A program made the position numbers and the translations under genes. Shown here piece after piece: positions 1-6,661 of a stretch of DNA of 64,000 nt. Below the pieces are notes generated by a model, which was given only the letters and a program-made list of their open reading frames with translations, searched no databases and was not told the origin of the DNA. The number at the start of each line of letters is the position of its first letter. Within the stretch, counting starts at the first letter, position 1. Origin of the DNA: Candidatus Gastranaerophilales bacterium (GTDB lineage Bacteria > Cyanobacteriota > Vampirovibrionia > Gastranaerophilales > Gastranaerophilaceae); the NCBI GenBank assembly GCA_928722015.1, contig CAKMWI010000008.1, positions 124,001 to 188,000 on the forward strand, in the 5' to 3' direction.

Positions 1-1
1 A

Positions 2-328
2 GCAGATGATATTGCAAAGTCCGGAGGTAAGCTGGTAGAGGATATACAACCTTCTGTATCAAAGGCAAAGGCTTCAGCTCCTGGCTCTAAACCTGCTGAG
101 GATATTCTAAATCCTTCTATGGAGGAATCTATAACAAAAGGAAAATATGGTCAGGATATAAATGATCCATTAGATCCTAGAAATGCAGATGATATTTCTA
201 GTCCTTACTATAAACAAAAGGGGGTATATGGTCAAGATCCATACGATCCGCTAAATCCGTTGAATAATGATGACCCACTCAGTCCTTATTATGGAACTAA
301 CGACCCTTTTAATACTTTTGGATTTTAA
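2..328 (+). CDS. C-terminal part of a repeat-containing protein (5' end outside window)
   Basis: The frame is open from the first bases of the window to a TAA ending at 328, so this is the tail of a longer gene. The final 70 residues hold two degenerate copies of a unit of about 27 residues. Each runs YGQD..DPL.P.N.DD..SPYY, rich in Asp, Pro, Asn and Tyr. The upstream part is Ser/Ala/Lys/Pro-rich and looks disordered. I do not recognise a family. The repeats and composition resemble an extracellular or linker region, but no function can be assigned. A bidirectional terminator follows directly. Confidence 0.7.
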   Translation, partial: ADDIAKSGGKLVEDIQPSVSKAKASAPGSKPAEDILNPSMEESITKGKYGQDINDPLDPRNADDISSPYYKQKGVYGQDPYDPLNPLNNDDPLSPYYGTNDPFNTFGF

Positions 329-341
329 ATAGTATTGCATT

Positions 342-373
342 AAAAAAGCCCTGATTTTTATCAGGGCTTTTTT
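342..373. terminator. Bidirectional intrinsic terminator
   Basis: A run of A, a GCCCTGAT stem, a short loop, ATCAGGGC and a T run lie between the convergent ends of the first gene and ychF. The A and T runs on both sides allow it to work in both directions. Confidence 0.85.
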
Positions 374-385
374 TATAATATTATG

Positions 386-1483
386 CTAAACTGCAAATCT
401 GAAATGAACAAGATCTCCGTCTTGGATTATATAATCTTTTCCTTCCAGTCTTGTTACTCCTTTTTCTTTGCAGGCATTATAAGACCCGAGTTCAACAAAA
501 TCTTTATAAGGTGTGATTTCAGCTCTTATAAATCCTTTTTCGAAGTCTGTATGTATGACTCCGGCTGCTTGAGGAGCTTTAGTTCCGGCAGGAATAGTCC
601 AAGCTCGTACTTCTTTTTCACCTGCAGTAATAAAAGTGCGTAATTTTAACAGGTTATAAACAGACTTAATCATTCTGTTTATTCCACTGTCTTCAATCCC
701 CAATTCCTTTAAGTATTCTTCAGCTTCTTCCTGTCCTAAATCAGCTAATTCTTCTTCTATTTTTGCTGTGATAATTACCATTTCAGCGCCATGAGTTTTT
801 GCGTATTCTTCAACTTTTTTAGTATAGTCATTGCCATTTTTAAGATCAAATTCAGAAACATTTGCGCAGTATATAACCGGTTTGGTTGATAAAAGATTTA
901 ACATTTTTACAACAGGAATTTCATCTTCATCAAAGTGTTTTGTTATATCTATAAATGTGCAATCTGACAGTAAATCTGTAAGTTTTTTTAATACTTTGTC
1001 TTCTAATACTGCATCTTTGTCTCCGGATTTTACAACTTTAGCAATTCTTGCTTGTCGTCTTTCTACAGATGCCATATCCGCAAGTGCAAGTTCTGTATTT
1101 ATTGTTTCAATATCGCTTATTGGATCTACTTTTCCTGCAACATGGATTGTATTTTCATCATCAAAGCATCTTACAACTTGAATAATTGCATCTACCTCTC
1201 TTATATTTTGTAAAAATTGATTACCTAGACCTTCTCCTTTACTGGCACCTTTAACCAATCCGGCAATGTCAACAAATTCAATTGCTGTTGGAATTATTGT
1301 TTCTGTCTTACACAATTTTGCAAGAATTGGCAGTCTTTCGTCAGGAACATCTACAACACCTATATTGGGTTCAATTGTACAAAATGGATAATTCGCGCTT
1401 TGTGCATTTCTTGCGTTTGTTAATGCATTAAATAATGTGGATTTTCCGACATTTGGAAGTCCAACTATACCTGTTTTTAACAT
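386..1483 (-). CDS. ychF: YchF/OLA1 family ATPase
   Basis: Full-length member (365 residues) of the universal YchF family of Obg-related P-loop NTPases, which bind ATP rather than GTP and associate with ribosomes. The sequence shows the P-loop GLPNVGKS at residues 8-15. The usual NKxD guanine-specificity motif is replaced by NVSE near residue 208, which is the family hallmark. The C-terminal 80 residues form the TGS domain. The Met start fits the P-loop position in homologs. It appears to be a single-gene unit, convergent with the preceding gene. Confidence 0.96.
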   Translation of the reverse strand: MLKTGIVGLPNVGKSTLFNALTNARNAQSANYPFCTIEPNIGVVDVPDERLPILAKLCKTETIIPTAIEFVDIAGLVKGASKGEGLGNQFLQNIREVDAIIQVVRCFDDENTIHVAGKVDPISDIETINTELALADMASVERRQARIAKVVKSGDKDAVLEDKVLKKLTDLLSDCTFIDITKHFDEDEIPVVKMLNLLSTKPVIYCANVSEFDLKNGNDYTKKVEEYAKTHGAEMVIITAKIEEELADLGQEEAEEYLKELGIEDSGINRMIKSVYNLLKLRTFITAGEKEVRAWTIPAGTKAPQAAGVIHTDFEKGFIRAEITPYKDFVELGSYNACKEKGVTRLEGKDYIIQDGDLVHFRFAV

Positions 1484-1651
1484 GTATTTTTCCCTTTATT
1501 TAGCTATGTCAATATTTTAATTTTACCCCAAAACAATACCAATATATAGTCATTTCTATTTATATGAAGTTATATTAATCATTTAATAAAATGAACTTTT
1601 TAGGTTAAATTTCGTTTGTTGTAGTGGATGACTAATGACGGATCTGATATT

Positions 1652-1822
1652 ATGAAAAAGGATTATGGAATTGTTTCTATTAGTGAATATTTAAAACTAG
1701 TAAAGGATGTCAAGTGTTTGTCTATATCTGATTCTGAAGTTAACATGAAGCTCGGAAGATATCTGTTGAATTTACGACGCTATGAGACAAATGCAAAAAT
1801 TTTAGAATCATTAATTTTATAA
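1652..1822 (+). CDS. Tiny protein of a local family (N-terminal SISEYLK module, C-terminal NAKILESL tail)
   Basis: A 56-residue protein. An in-frame ATG lies 24 bases upstream at 1628, but 1652 is preferred because MKKDYGIVSISEYLK then lines up with the starts of the neighbours at 1984 and 2715 (DY..(I/V)(T/S)(V/I).EY(V/L)K). The C terminus ETNAKILESLIL matches the tails of the three following genes. Both halves are predicted to be mostly helical. No known family is recognised. Its place at the head of a cluster of similar tiny proteins, one of them a ribbon-helix-helix protein, suggests a shared role, possibly regulatory; that is inference. Confidence 0.65.
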   Translation: MKKDYGIVSISEYLKLVKDVKCLSISDSEVNMKLGRYLLNLRRYETNAKILESLIL

Positions 1823-1916
1823 TTTGATATCCTCTAAAAGCTTTATTATTTGCTTTTTTCTTGACAATACTACTGAAAAATTGTAAATATATATTAATTT
1901 TAAAAGATTAATATAG

Positions 1917-1957
1917 GCAATTTTTTTATTCAAAATTACTTTATATATATGTAAGGG
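1917..1957 (+). promoter_or_regulatory. Bipartite promoter-like element, copy 1
   Basis: GCAATT at 1917-1922 and CTTTATATATAT at 1939-1950 are separated by 16 nt, followed by GTAAGGG. Four other sites in the window have the same two boxes at exactly the same spacing. The ATG of the downstream gene is 33 nt beyond the second box. Confidence 0.65.
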
Positions 1958-1983
1958 AAATTAAGAGAATAAGGGAAAAGATT

Positions 1984-2277
1984 ATGAGAAATTATGATGA
2001 AATGATTACAGTAAGAGAATATGTTGAAGATTTAAAAGCTAATGGTTATAATAATGGACCAATGATGAGTGCACAAGATTATGCAAAGACATTGAGAGAT
2101 CAATGTGTAAAATATCAATCTCACTCTTTAATGACAGTTGATGATTATGTTAAAACTTTAGAAGATTCAAGGTATATGACTCCAATGGAACTTGAAATTG
2201 AAGGTAAAGTTGAAAAATCTTTGCAATCTAAAAAAGCTGATTTAAATGCAAAAATTGTTGAAGATTTATTGGCATAA
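1984..2277 (+). CDS. Tiny protein with three tandem TVxEYVK-type modules
   Basis: A 97-residue protein, preceded by AAGGGAAAAG as ribosome binding site. It contains the short module (M/I)(T/S)(V/A).(E/D)Y(V/A)..L three times: MITVREYVEDL (residues 7-17), MMSAQDYAKTL (about 28-38) and LMTVDDYVKTL (about 50-60). It ends in DLNAKIVEDLLA, the tail shared with its neighbours. It therefore looks like an expanded version of the 56-58 residue proteins at 1652 and 2715. It carries the bipartite promoter-like element upstream and a terminator downstream, so it is probably monocistronic. Function unknown; not matched to any family I know. Confidence 0.8.
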   Translation: MRNYDEMITVREYVEDLKANGYNNGPMMSAQDYAKTLRDQCVKYQSHSLMTVDDYVKTLEDSRYMTPMELEIEGKVEKSLQSKKADLNAKIVEDLLA

Positions 2278-2295
2278 TTTTATCTTTTATAGTTA

Positions 2296-2339
2296 AAAAG
2301 AGGATAGATAATAACATATATCTATCCTCTTTTTTTTTT
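2296..2339 (+). terminator. Intrinsic terminator
   Basis: AAAAGAGGATAGATA pairs with TATCTATCCTCTTTT across a short AT loop and is followed by a run of about ten T. It closes the transcript of the gene at 1984. Confidence 0.85.
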
Positions 2340-2398
2340 GAATTTAGGATATTTTGTAAATATATATTACAAATATATACTTTTTGCTTACAAAAGTA

Positions 2399-2443
2399 GC
2401 AATTTTTATTCTCACAAATACTTTATATATATACCAAGGGGAT
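2399..2443 (+). promoter_or_regulatory. Bipartite promoter-like element, copy 2
   Basis: GCAATT at 2399-2404 and CTTTATATATAT at 2421-2432 are separated by 16 nt, then ACCAAGGGGAT. Boxes and spacing are identical to the copy at 1917. The start codon of the ribbon-helix-helix gene lies 44 nt beyond the second box. Confidence 0.65.
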
Positions 2444-2476
2444 TTATAGTTTTAGGAAAAATTAAAGGAGAAAAAA

Positions 2477-2665
2477 ATGGCTAGAGTATTAATATCAATG
2501 CCCGAAAAATTTTTAGATGAAATCGATTCAGTAGCAGATGCAGAAAATCGTACACGTTCTGAATTGATTCGTGAAGCATTAAGAACTTATATGTATAGAA
2601 ACCAAGTTAGAAATGGGAAAAAAGCTGCAACGAATGCTGAAATTTTAGATGCATTGTTAGGATAA
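2477..2665 (+). CDS. CopG/MetJ-type ribbon-helix-helix protein with the local NAEILDALL tail
   Basis: A 62-residue protein preceded by a strong AAAGGAG site. The first 45 residues fit the ribbon-helix-helix DNA-binding fold: a short beta strand ARVLISMPEKFLDEID, then helices around ENRTRSELIREALRTYM. The remaining tail, KAATNAEILDALLG, is not part of the usual domain and matches the C termini of the genes at 1652, 1984 and 2715. Such proteins dimerise and bind operator DNA, often as antitoxins or autoregulators. No toxin gene is adjacent. It is probably cotranscribed with the gene at 2715, and its targets are unknown. Confidence 0.88.
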   Translation: MARVLISMPEKFLDEIDSVADAENRTRSELIREALRTYMYRNQVRNGKKAATNAEILDALLG

Positions 2666-2714
2666 GGTCAAGGTTTATTATTTAAATATTTAATTAGAAA
2701 TTTGGATGGGGAAA

Positions 2715-2891
2715 ATGGCAAATAAAGATTATCAAATGATTACAGTATATGAATATGTAAAAATGTTAGATTCTGAAGTTGAGTATTTAGATAACGATGC
2801 TAAAGAAATCAGGGCTAATGTTGAAAAGTATTTATTAAATATGCGTAGAGCAGCTACTAATGCAAAAATATTAGAAGCACTTTTAGCGTAA
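2715..2891 (+). CDS. Tiny protein of the local TVxEYVK / NAKILEALL family
   Basis: A 58-residue protein following the ribbon-helix-helix gene by 49 nt. An ATG at 2706 is in frame, but 2715 has the GGATGGGGA purine run just upstream and gives MANKDYQMITVYEYVKML, which aligns with the starts at 1652 and 1984. The C terminus ATNAKILEALLA is nearly identical to the tail of the ribbon-helix-helix protein. The middle (SEVEYLDNDAKEIRANVEKYLLNMRR) resembles the 1652 protein (SEVNMKLGRYLLNLRR). Function unknown. The shared tail suggests these proteins may share a partner or assemble with one another. Confidence 0.78.
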   Translation: MANKDYQMITVYEYVKMLDSEVEYLDNDAKEIRANVEKYLLNMRRAATNAKILEALLA

Positions 2892-2947
2892 AAATTTGAA
2901 TGGCTTCATTGGTAAATTTTCTCAGGTAAATGGTTTATTAGGAAAGT

Positions 2948-2983
2948 AAAAAAGGACTTGATATTTTATCAAGTCCTTTTTTT
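2948..2983. terminator. Bidirectional intrinsic terminator
   Basis: AAAAAAGGACTTGATA, a 3-nt loop and TATCAAGTCCTTTTTTT lie between the tiny-protein cluster and the convergent tuf gene. Confidence 0.88.
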
Positions 2984-3003
2984 GTGTATATTATCAAAAA
3001 TTA

Positions 3004-4212
3004 TTATTCAATAATTTTGTCAACAACACCAGCACCAACTGTTCTACCACCTTCACGGATAGCAAATCTCATACCTTCTTCGATTGCTACAGGAGCGATT
3101 AATTCAACTTCCATAACAACGTTATCACCAGGCATTACCATTTGACCATCGAATTTGATTGAACCAGTTACGTCAGTTGTTCTGATATAGAACTGAGGAC
3201 GATATCCTGGGAAGAATGGAGTATGACGTCCACCTTCTTCTTTTGTCAATACATAAACGTTAGCTGTGAATTTAGTGTGTGGGTGAATTGAACCTGGTTT
3301 AGCAAGAACTTGACCACGTTCGATTTCAGTTTTATCAACACCACGAAGTAAAGCACCAATGTTATCACCTGCTTGACCTTGGTCAAGAGATTTTCTGAAC
3401 ATTTCAACACCAGTAACTGTAGTTTTCTTGGTTGGTTTAATACCAACTAATTCAACTTCATCACCAACTTTAACAATACCACGTTCTACACGACCAGTAG
3501 CAACAGTACCACGACCTGTGATAGAGAAGATGTCTTCAATTGGCATCAAGAATGGTTTGTCTAAGTCTCTAACTGGGTCTGGGAAGTATGAATCTAATGC
3601 ATCCATCAAATCCCAAATTTTATCAGTCCATTCATTTTCACCACGTTGGATAGATGGGTTAGCTTGAACAGCTTCTAATGCTTTTAAAGCTGAACCATGA
3701 ATGAATGGAATATTATCTCCATCGAATTCGTAAGATGAAAGAAGTTCTCTAACTTCCATTTCAACTAATTCTAATAATTCTGGATCGTCAACCATATCGC
3801 ATTTGTTTAAGAATACAACAAGGTTAGGAACTCCAACCTGTCTAGCTAACAGAATGTGTTCACGAGTTTGAGGCATAGCACCGTCAGTTGCTGCAACTAC
3901 AAGGATAGCACCATCCATTTGAGCTGCACCTGTAATCATGTTTTTAACATAGTCAGCGTGGCCAGGGCAGTCAACGTGAGCATAGTGTCTTTTGTCTGTT
4001 TCGTATTCTACGTGAGCTGTAGAGATTGTAATACCTCTAGCTTTTTCTTCTGGAGCAGCATCGATTTCGTCGAATTTTTTAAGTTCAGCTTTACCAGCTG
4101 CTGCCAATGTACCGGTAATAGCTGCGGTTAATGTAGTTTTACCGTGGTCAACGTGGCCGATTGTACCTACGTTAACGTGCGGTTTCGTACGTTCATACTT
4201 TTCACGTGCCAT
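3004..4212 (-). CDS. tuf: Elongation factor Tu
   Basis: A 402-residue translation GTPase that delivers aminoacyl-tRNA to the ribosome. The P-loop GHVDHGKT is at residues 19-26, with the DCPGH switch II motif and the NKCD guanine-specificity motif near residue 137. Domains 2 and 3 are complete, ending GAGVVDKIIE. The start MAREKYERTKPHVNVGTIG is typical and is preceded by AAGGAG. The gene stands alone, without fusA or rpsL next to it, and has its own strong sigma70-like promoter. Convergent terminators separate it from the tiny-protein cluster. Confidence 0.98.
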   Translation of the reverse strand: MAREKYERTKPHVNVGTIGHVDHGKTTLTAAITGTLAAAGKAELKKFDEIDAAPEEKARGITISTAHVEYETDKRHYAHVDCPGHADYVKNMITGAAQMDGAILVVAATDGAMPQTREHILLARQVGVPNLVVFLNKCDMVDDPELLELVEMEVRELLSSYEFDGDNIPFIHGSALKALEAVQANPSIQRGENEWTDKIWDLMDALDSYFPDPVRDLDKPFLMPIEDIFSITGRGTVATGRVERGIVKVGDEVELVGIKPTKKTTVTGVEMFRKSLDQGQAGDNIGALLRGVDKTEIERGQVLAKPGSIHPHTKFTANVYVLTKEEGGRHTPFFPGYRPQFYIRTTDVTGSIKFDGQMVMPGDNVVMEVELIAPVAIEEGMRFAIREGGRTVGAGVVDKIIE

Positions 4213-4278
4213 GAGATTAATCTCCTTCTTTTCTGTCTACTATATACTACTATAAATTAGTATTCTACGATAATTCTA

Positions 4279-4306
4279 ATTCTAACCGCTCATAAATTTT
4301 TGTCAA
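4279..4306 (-). promoter_or_regulatory. Sigma70-like promoter of tuf
   Basis: On the minus strand, TTGACA (4306-4301), 16 nt, TAGAAT (4284-4279). This lies 67-94 nt upstream of the tuf ATG, with AAGGAG close to the start codon. Confidence 0.7.
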
Positions 4307-4381
4307 GATTATAATGGGAAATTGAAACATTTCCCTTGATTTTTAAAATATTAATTTATGTAACAATTTTTTTGATTTTAT

Positions 4382-4415
4382 GCAATTGCACCATTAAAAA
4401 TTATTTTATATATAT
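4382..4415 (+). promoter_or_regulatory. Bipartite promoter-like element, copy 3
   Basis: GCAATT at 4382-4387 and TTTTATATATAT at 4404-4415, again with a 16-nt spacer. It is 32 nt upstream of the ATG at 4448. Confidence 0.62.
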
Positions 4416-4447
4416 AAATGAGATTATGATACATGGAGGATGTAAAA

Positions 4448-4669
4448 ATGGGCAATCCTATAGATGCAGTTAATAAAGTTTATAACAATGTGAATGATTT
4501 TGTTGTTGGACTTTCTACAGGTGATAAAAATGTAAAAAAAGTTAAATTCCCGCCGATATTTAGTGGCTATGGTTCAGTTCAAAATGTAAACACCTCATTT
4601 AAGGCCGGAACCATTTGGGATGGTTATGGAACTACAGGTTCACACTCTACAGCATCAACAAATATTTAG
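4448..4669 (+). CDS. Small Gly/Ser/Asn-rich protein of unknown function
   Basis: A 73-residue protein. An in-frame ATG exists at 4433, but it lies upstream of a GGAGG site that is correctly placed for the ATG at 4448 (8-nt spacing). The N-terminal third (IDAVNKVYNNVNDFVVGL) looks amphipathic helical. The C-terminal half is polar and Gly/Ser/Thr-rich (GYGTTGSHSTASTNI). No signal peptide, membrane segment or known domain is visible. It carries the same bipartite promoter-like element as the tiny-protein genes at 2 kb and the two CHAP-domain genes, so it probably belongs to the same regulon. Confidence 0.72.
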   Translation: MGNPIDAVNKVYNNVNDFVVGLSTGDKNVKKVKFPPIFSGYGSVQNVNTSFKAGTIWDGYGTTGSHSTASTNI

Positions 4670-4698
4670 CAGGGTTTACAAAAAAACTATGTTTGTAA

Positions 4699-4732
4699 TA
4701 AAATAGTCCTCAGATATGTGAGGACTATTTTA
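4699..4732 (+). terminator. Hairpin between the 4448 gene and coaX; contains the coaX ribosome binding site
   Basis: AAAATAGTCCTCA pairs with TGAGGACTATTTT across a 6-nt loop, ending directly before the coaX ATG. It resembles an intrinsic terminator with a short T tail. The GTGAGGA that would serve as the coaX Shine-Dalgarno is in the 3' arm, so the structure could also block coaX translation on read-through transcripts. Confidence 0.7.
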
Positions 4733-5526
4733 TGTTATTAACTGCTGATATAGGAAATACAAATATTACCCTGGGTTTGTTTTCGGAAAATAAATATGTT
4801 AATGAATTTCGACTTGCATCTGATAAGGATTTGTCCGGGGAAGAATATGAAATTCTTTTAAAATCGTTATTTAAAGACTATTCAATTGATGGTTGTGTTA
4901 TTGCTTCGGTGGTTGAAGAGTTAAATATTAAGTTTAAACGAGCAGTAGATAATGTTTTTGGCATTAAGTCTGTTTTTGTCGCTTCGGATATTGAGTTAGG
5001 TATAAATGTTTCAACTGATAATCCAAGAGAAGTTGGCGCTGACAGACTCGCAAATGCTGTTGCTGCCGCAAATCTTTATGACGGTGCTGTTATTGTAATA
5101 GACTTTGGCACTGCAACATCTTTTGATATTATAAATTCCAAAAGGGAATTCTTGGGTGGGGTTATTGCGCCTGGTATAAATACTCAAATGAAGTGTTTAA
5201 AAAATTCAACTTCAAAGCTCCCTAAAATTGATGTTTCAATTTCTAAAAATGCAATTGGTCATAATACTACTGACGCTATATTATCAGGAGTTATTAGGGG
5301 CACAGCTTGTATGGTTGACGGGCTGGTGGCACAATGTGAATCTGAATTAGGTGAAAAGGTTACTGTAGTTGCTACTGGCGGCTATTGTGGTTTAATTGCT
5401 AATTATTTAAACAGACCATTTGATGATATTAATCAAACTCTTACTCTTGAAGGGTTGAAACAAATTTATTATATGAATACTACAAAAACATCAAAAACGA
5501 AATATCAAAACTTAGCTATTGTGTAG
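4732..5526 (+). CDS. coaX: Type III pantothenate kinase
   Basis: Phosphorylates pantothenate in the first step of coenzyme A synthesis; 264 residues, the usual length. It is an ASKHA-fold enzyme. The phosphate-binding DIGNTN is at residues 6-11, the conserved GADRLANAVAA is near residue 102, and DFGTATSFD near residue 124 is the second phosphate motif. The GVIRGTACMVDGLV segment and ATGGY near the end are also typical. The ATG lies at the end of a hairpin whose 3' arm holds the GAGGA ribosome binding site. The last CoA-pathway gene, coaE, is 2.6 kb downstream. Confidence 0.95.
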   Translation: MLLTADIGNTNITLGLFSENKYVNEFRLASDKDLSGEEYEILLKSLFKDYSIDGCVIASVVEELNIKFKRAVDNVFGIKSVFVASDIELGINVSTDNPREVGADRLANAVAAANLYDGAVIVIDFGTATSFDIINSKREFLGGVIAPGINTQMKCLKNSTSKLPKIDVSISKNAIGHNTTDAILSGVIRGTACMVDGLVAQCESELGEKVTVVATGGYCGLIANYLNRPFDDINQTLTLEGLKQIYYMNTTKTSKTKYQNLAIV

Positions 5527-5566
5527 TTGATTAGCGAGGTTTTGCCAGTTTGCTGTTATTTTTATT

Positions 5567-6196
5567 TTAAATATTATAGGTGAATTGGAGAAAATTACCC
5601 ATTAGGTTTTCATTCCAAACCTGTATATCTGTTGGAACATCAAGAACTGTAGGGGTAAAATTCCAAATGTATTTTATTTTTGATTTTATCAGATAGTCAG
5701 CTGTGCTTTGTGCAAATTTTCCCGGTACAGTGAGTATTGCAATATCAACATTGTTGTCTTTTGTAAATTCCGGAAGTTGTTTAATATCAAGAATTTTTTT
5801 GTTATTCACTTCCTTGCCTATTTTATTGTTATCATTATCAAATAATCCGATAATATTAAGGCCATAGCTTGTAAAATTATCATATTTTGCCAGTGCCATT
5901 CCAAGATTTCCTGCACCAATTATGTATGCGCGTTTGGTTTTTGCAAATCCGAGTGTTGTTTCTATTGATTTTTTTAGTTCCGTAACAATATAACCAACTC
6001 TTGATTTGCCGGATTTATTTAGTAAATTTATATCTTTTCTTACTTGAGAATCATCAATTTTTAAAAGTGTTGCGATTTGTTTACTTGAAATATATTTATT
6101 ACCTTTATCAATAAAATCCTGTAATATACAGTGATATAGGGTTAATCTATTGATAACTTTTTCTGAAATTTTTTTATCCATAAATTTATTATACAT
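5567..6196 (-). CDS. rex: Redox-sensing transcriptional repressor Rex
   Basis: Rex represses fermentation and anaerobic metabolism genes and leaves DNA when NADH rises. The protein has about 209 residues. It has an N-terminal winged helix (ISSKQIATLLKIDDSQVRKDINLLNKSG) and a Rossmann NAD(H) domain with the glycine motif YIIGAGNLGMAL near residue 92, ending in the usual swapped helix. There are two possible starts: this one (MYNKFMDKK) or Met6 at 6181. A TATAAT overlapping the first codons on the minus strand favours the later start. The gene is divergent from the thioesterase gene with a 42-nt gap. No clear TTGTGA-type Rex operator was found there. Confidence 0.92.
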   Translation of the reverse strand: MYNKFMDKKISEKVINRLTLYHCILQDFIDKGNKYISSKQIATLLKIDDSQVRKDINLLNKSGKSRVGYIVTELKKSIETTLGFAKTKRAYIIGAGNLGMALAKYDNFTSYGLNIIGLFDNDNNKIGKEVNNKKILDIKQLPEFTKDNNVDIAILTVPGKFAQSTADYLIKSKIKYIWNFTPTVLDVPTDIQVWNENLMGNFLQFTYNI

Positions 6197-6238
6197 AAAA
6201 ATTTAGTAAATATCTGTTTTTAATGGTATAATTTCAAT

Positions 6239-6661
6239 ATGAAACATATATTTGAACAAAAAGTATTTTATTCTGATACTGATGCTTATGGTGTTGTGTG
6301 GCATGGGTCTTATCTCCGATGGTTAGAAATGGGACGTGTCGGATTGTGTGAAATGATGGGACATGATTTAACAGATTTATTAGAACAGGATATTGTGTTG
6401 CCTGTAACGAGTCTGAATGTTAAATATAAGATGTCTGCAAGGCTGAATGATGTTATGAGTATAGAAACAGAAATTGCTGATTTTAACGGTTTTATTGTTA
6501 AGTTTAGGCAATTTATTAAATCTGTACAGACAGGTAAGGTTTATCTTGAAGCTGAAGTTTCTGTTGTTGCGGTTACTAATAACGGTAAATTATATCGAAA
6601 AATGCCGGAAATCCTTGCTAATTCTTTTAATAAGGAGTTAAAATGTCCGGCACTCGTTTAA
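6239..6661 (+). CDS. YbgC/FadM-type acyl-CoA thioesterase (4HBT hotdog fold)
   Basis: A 140-residue hotdog-fold thioesterase. The catalytic signature YSDTDAYGVVWHGSYL has Tyr11, Asp15 and His22 in the positions of YbgC Tyr14, Asp18 and His25. The substrate is probably a short-chain or hydroxybenzoyl-type acyl-CoA, but the sequence does not fix it. It overlaps the next gene by 19 nt, so the two are translationally coupled and likely form an operon with coaE. Confidence in the family is high; physiological role uncertain. Confidence 0.9.
   Translation: MKHIFEQKVFYSDTDAYGVVWHGSYLRWLEMGRVGLCEMMGHDLTDLLEQDIVLPVTSLNVKYKMSARLNDVMSIETEIADFNGFIVKFRQFIKSVQTGKVYLEAEVSVVAVTNNGKLYRKMPEILANSFNKELKCPALV

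Noticed and set aside
386..643. Open frame opposite ychF
   Set aside because: Antisense to the conserved C-terminal TGS domain of YchF; composition typical of a shadow frame.
1628..2891. Toxin-antitoxin locus around the ribbon-helix-helix gene
   Set aside because: No neighbour looks like a RelE/ParE, PIN or other toxin; the neighbours are relatives sharing the same tail.
5567..6238. Rex operator in the rex/thioesterase gap
   Set aside because: No TTGTGAA-N-TTCACAA-like palindrome could be found in the 42-nt gap or the first codons.
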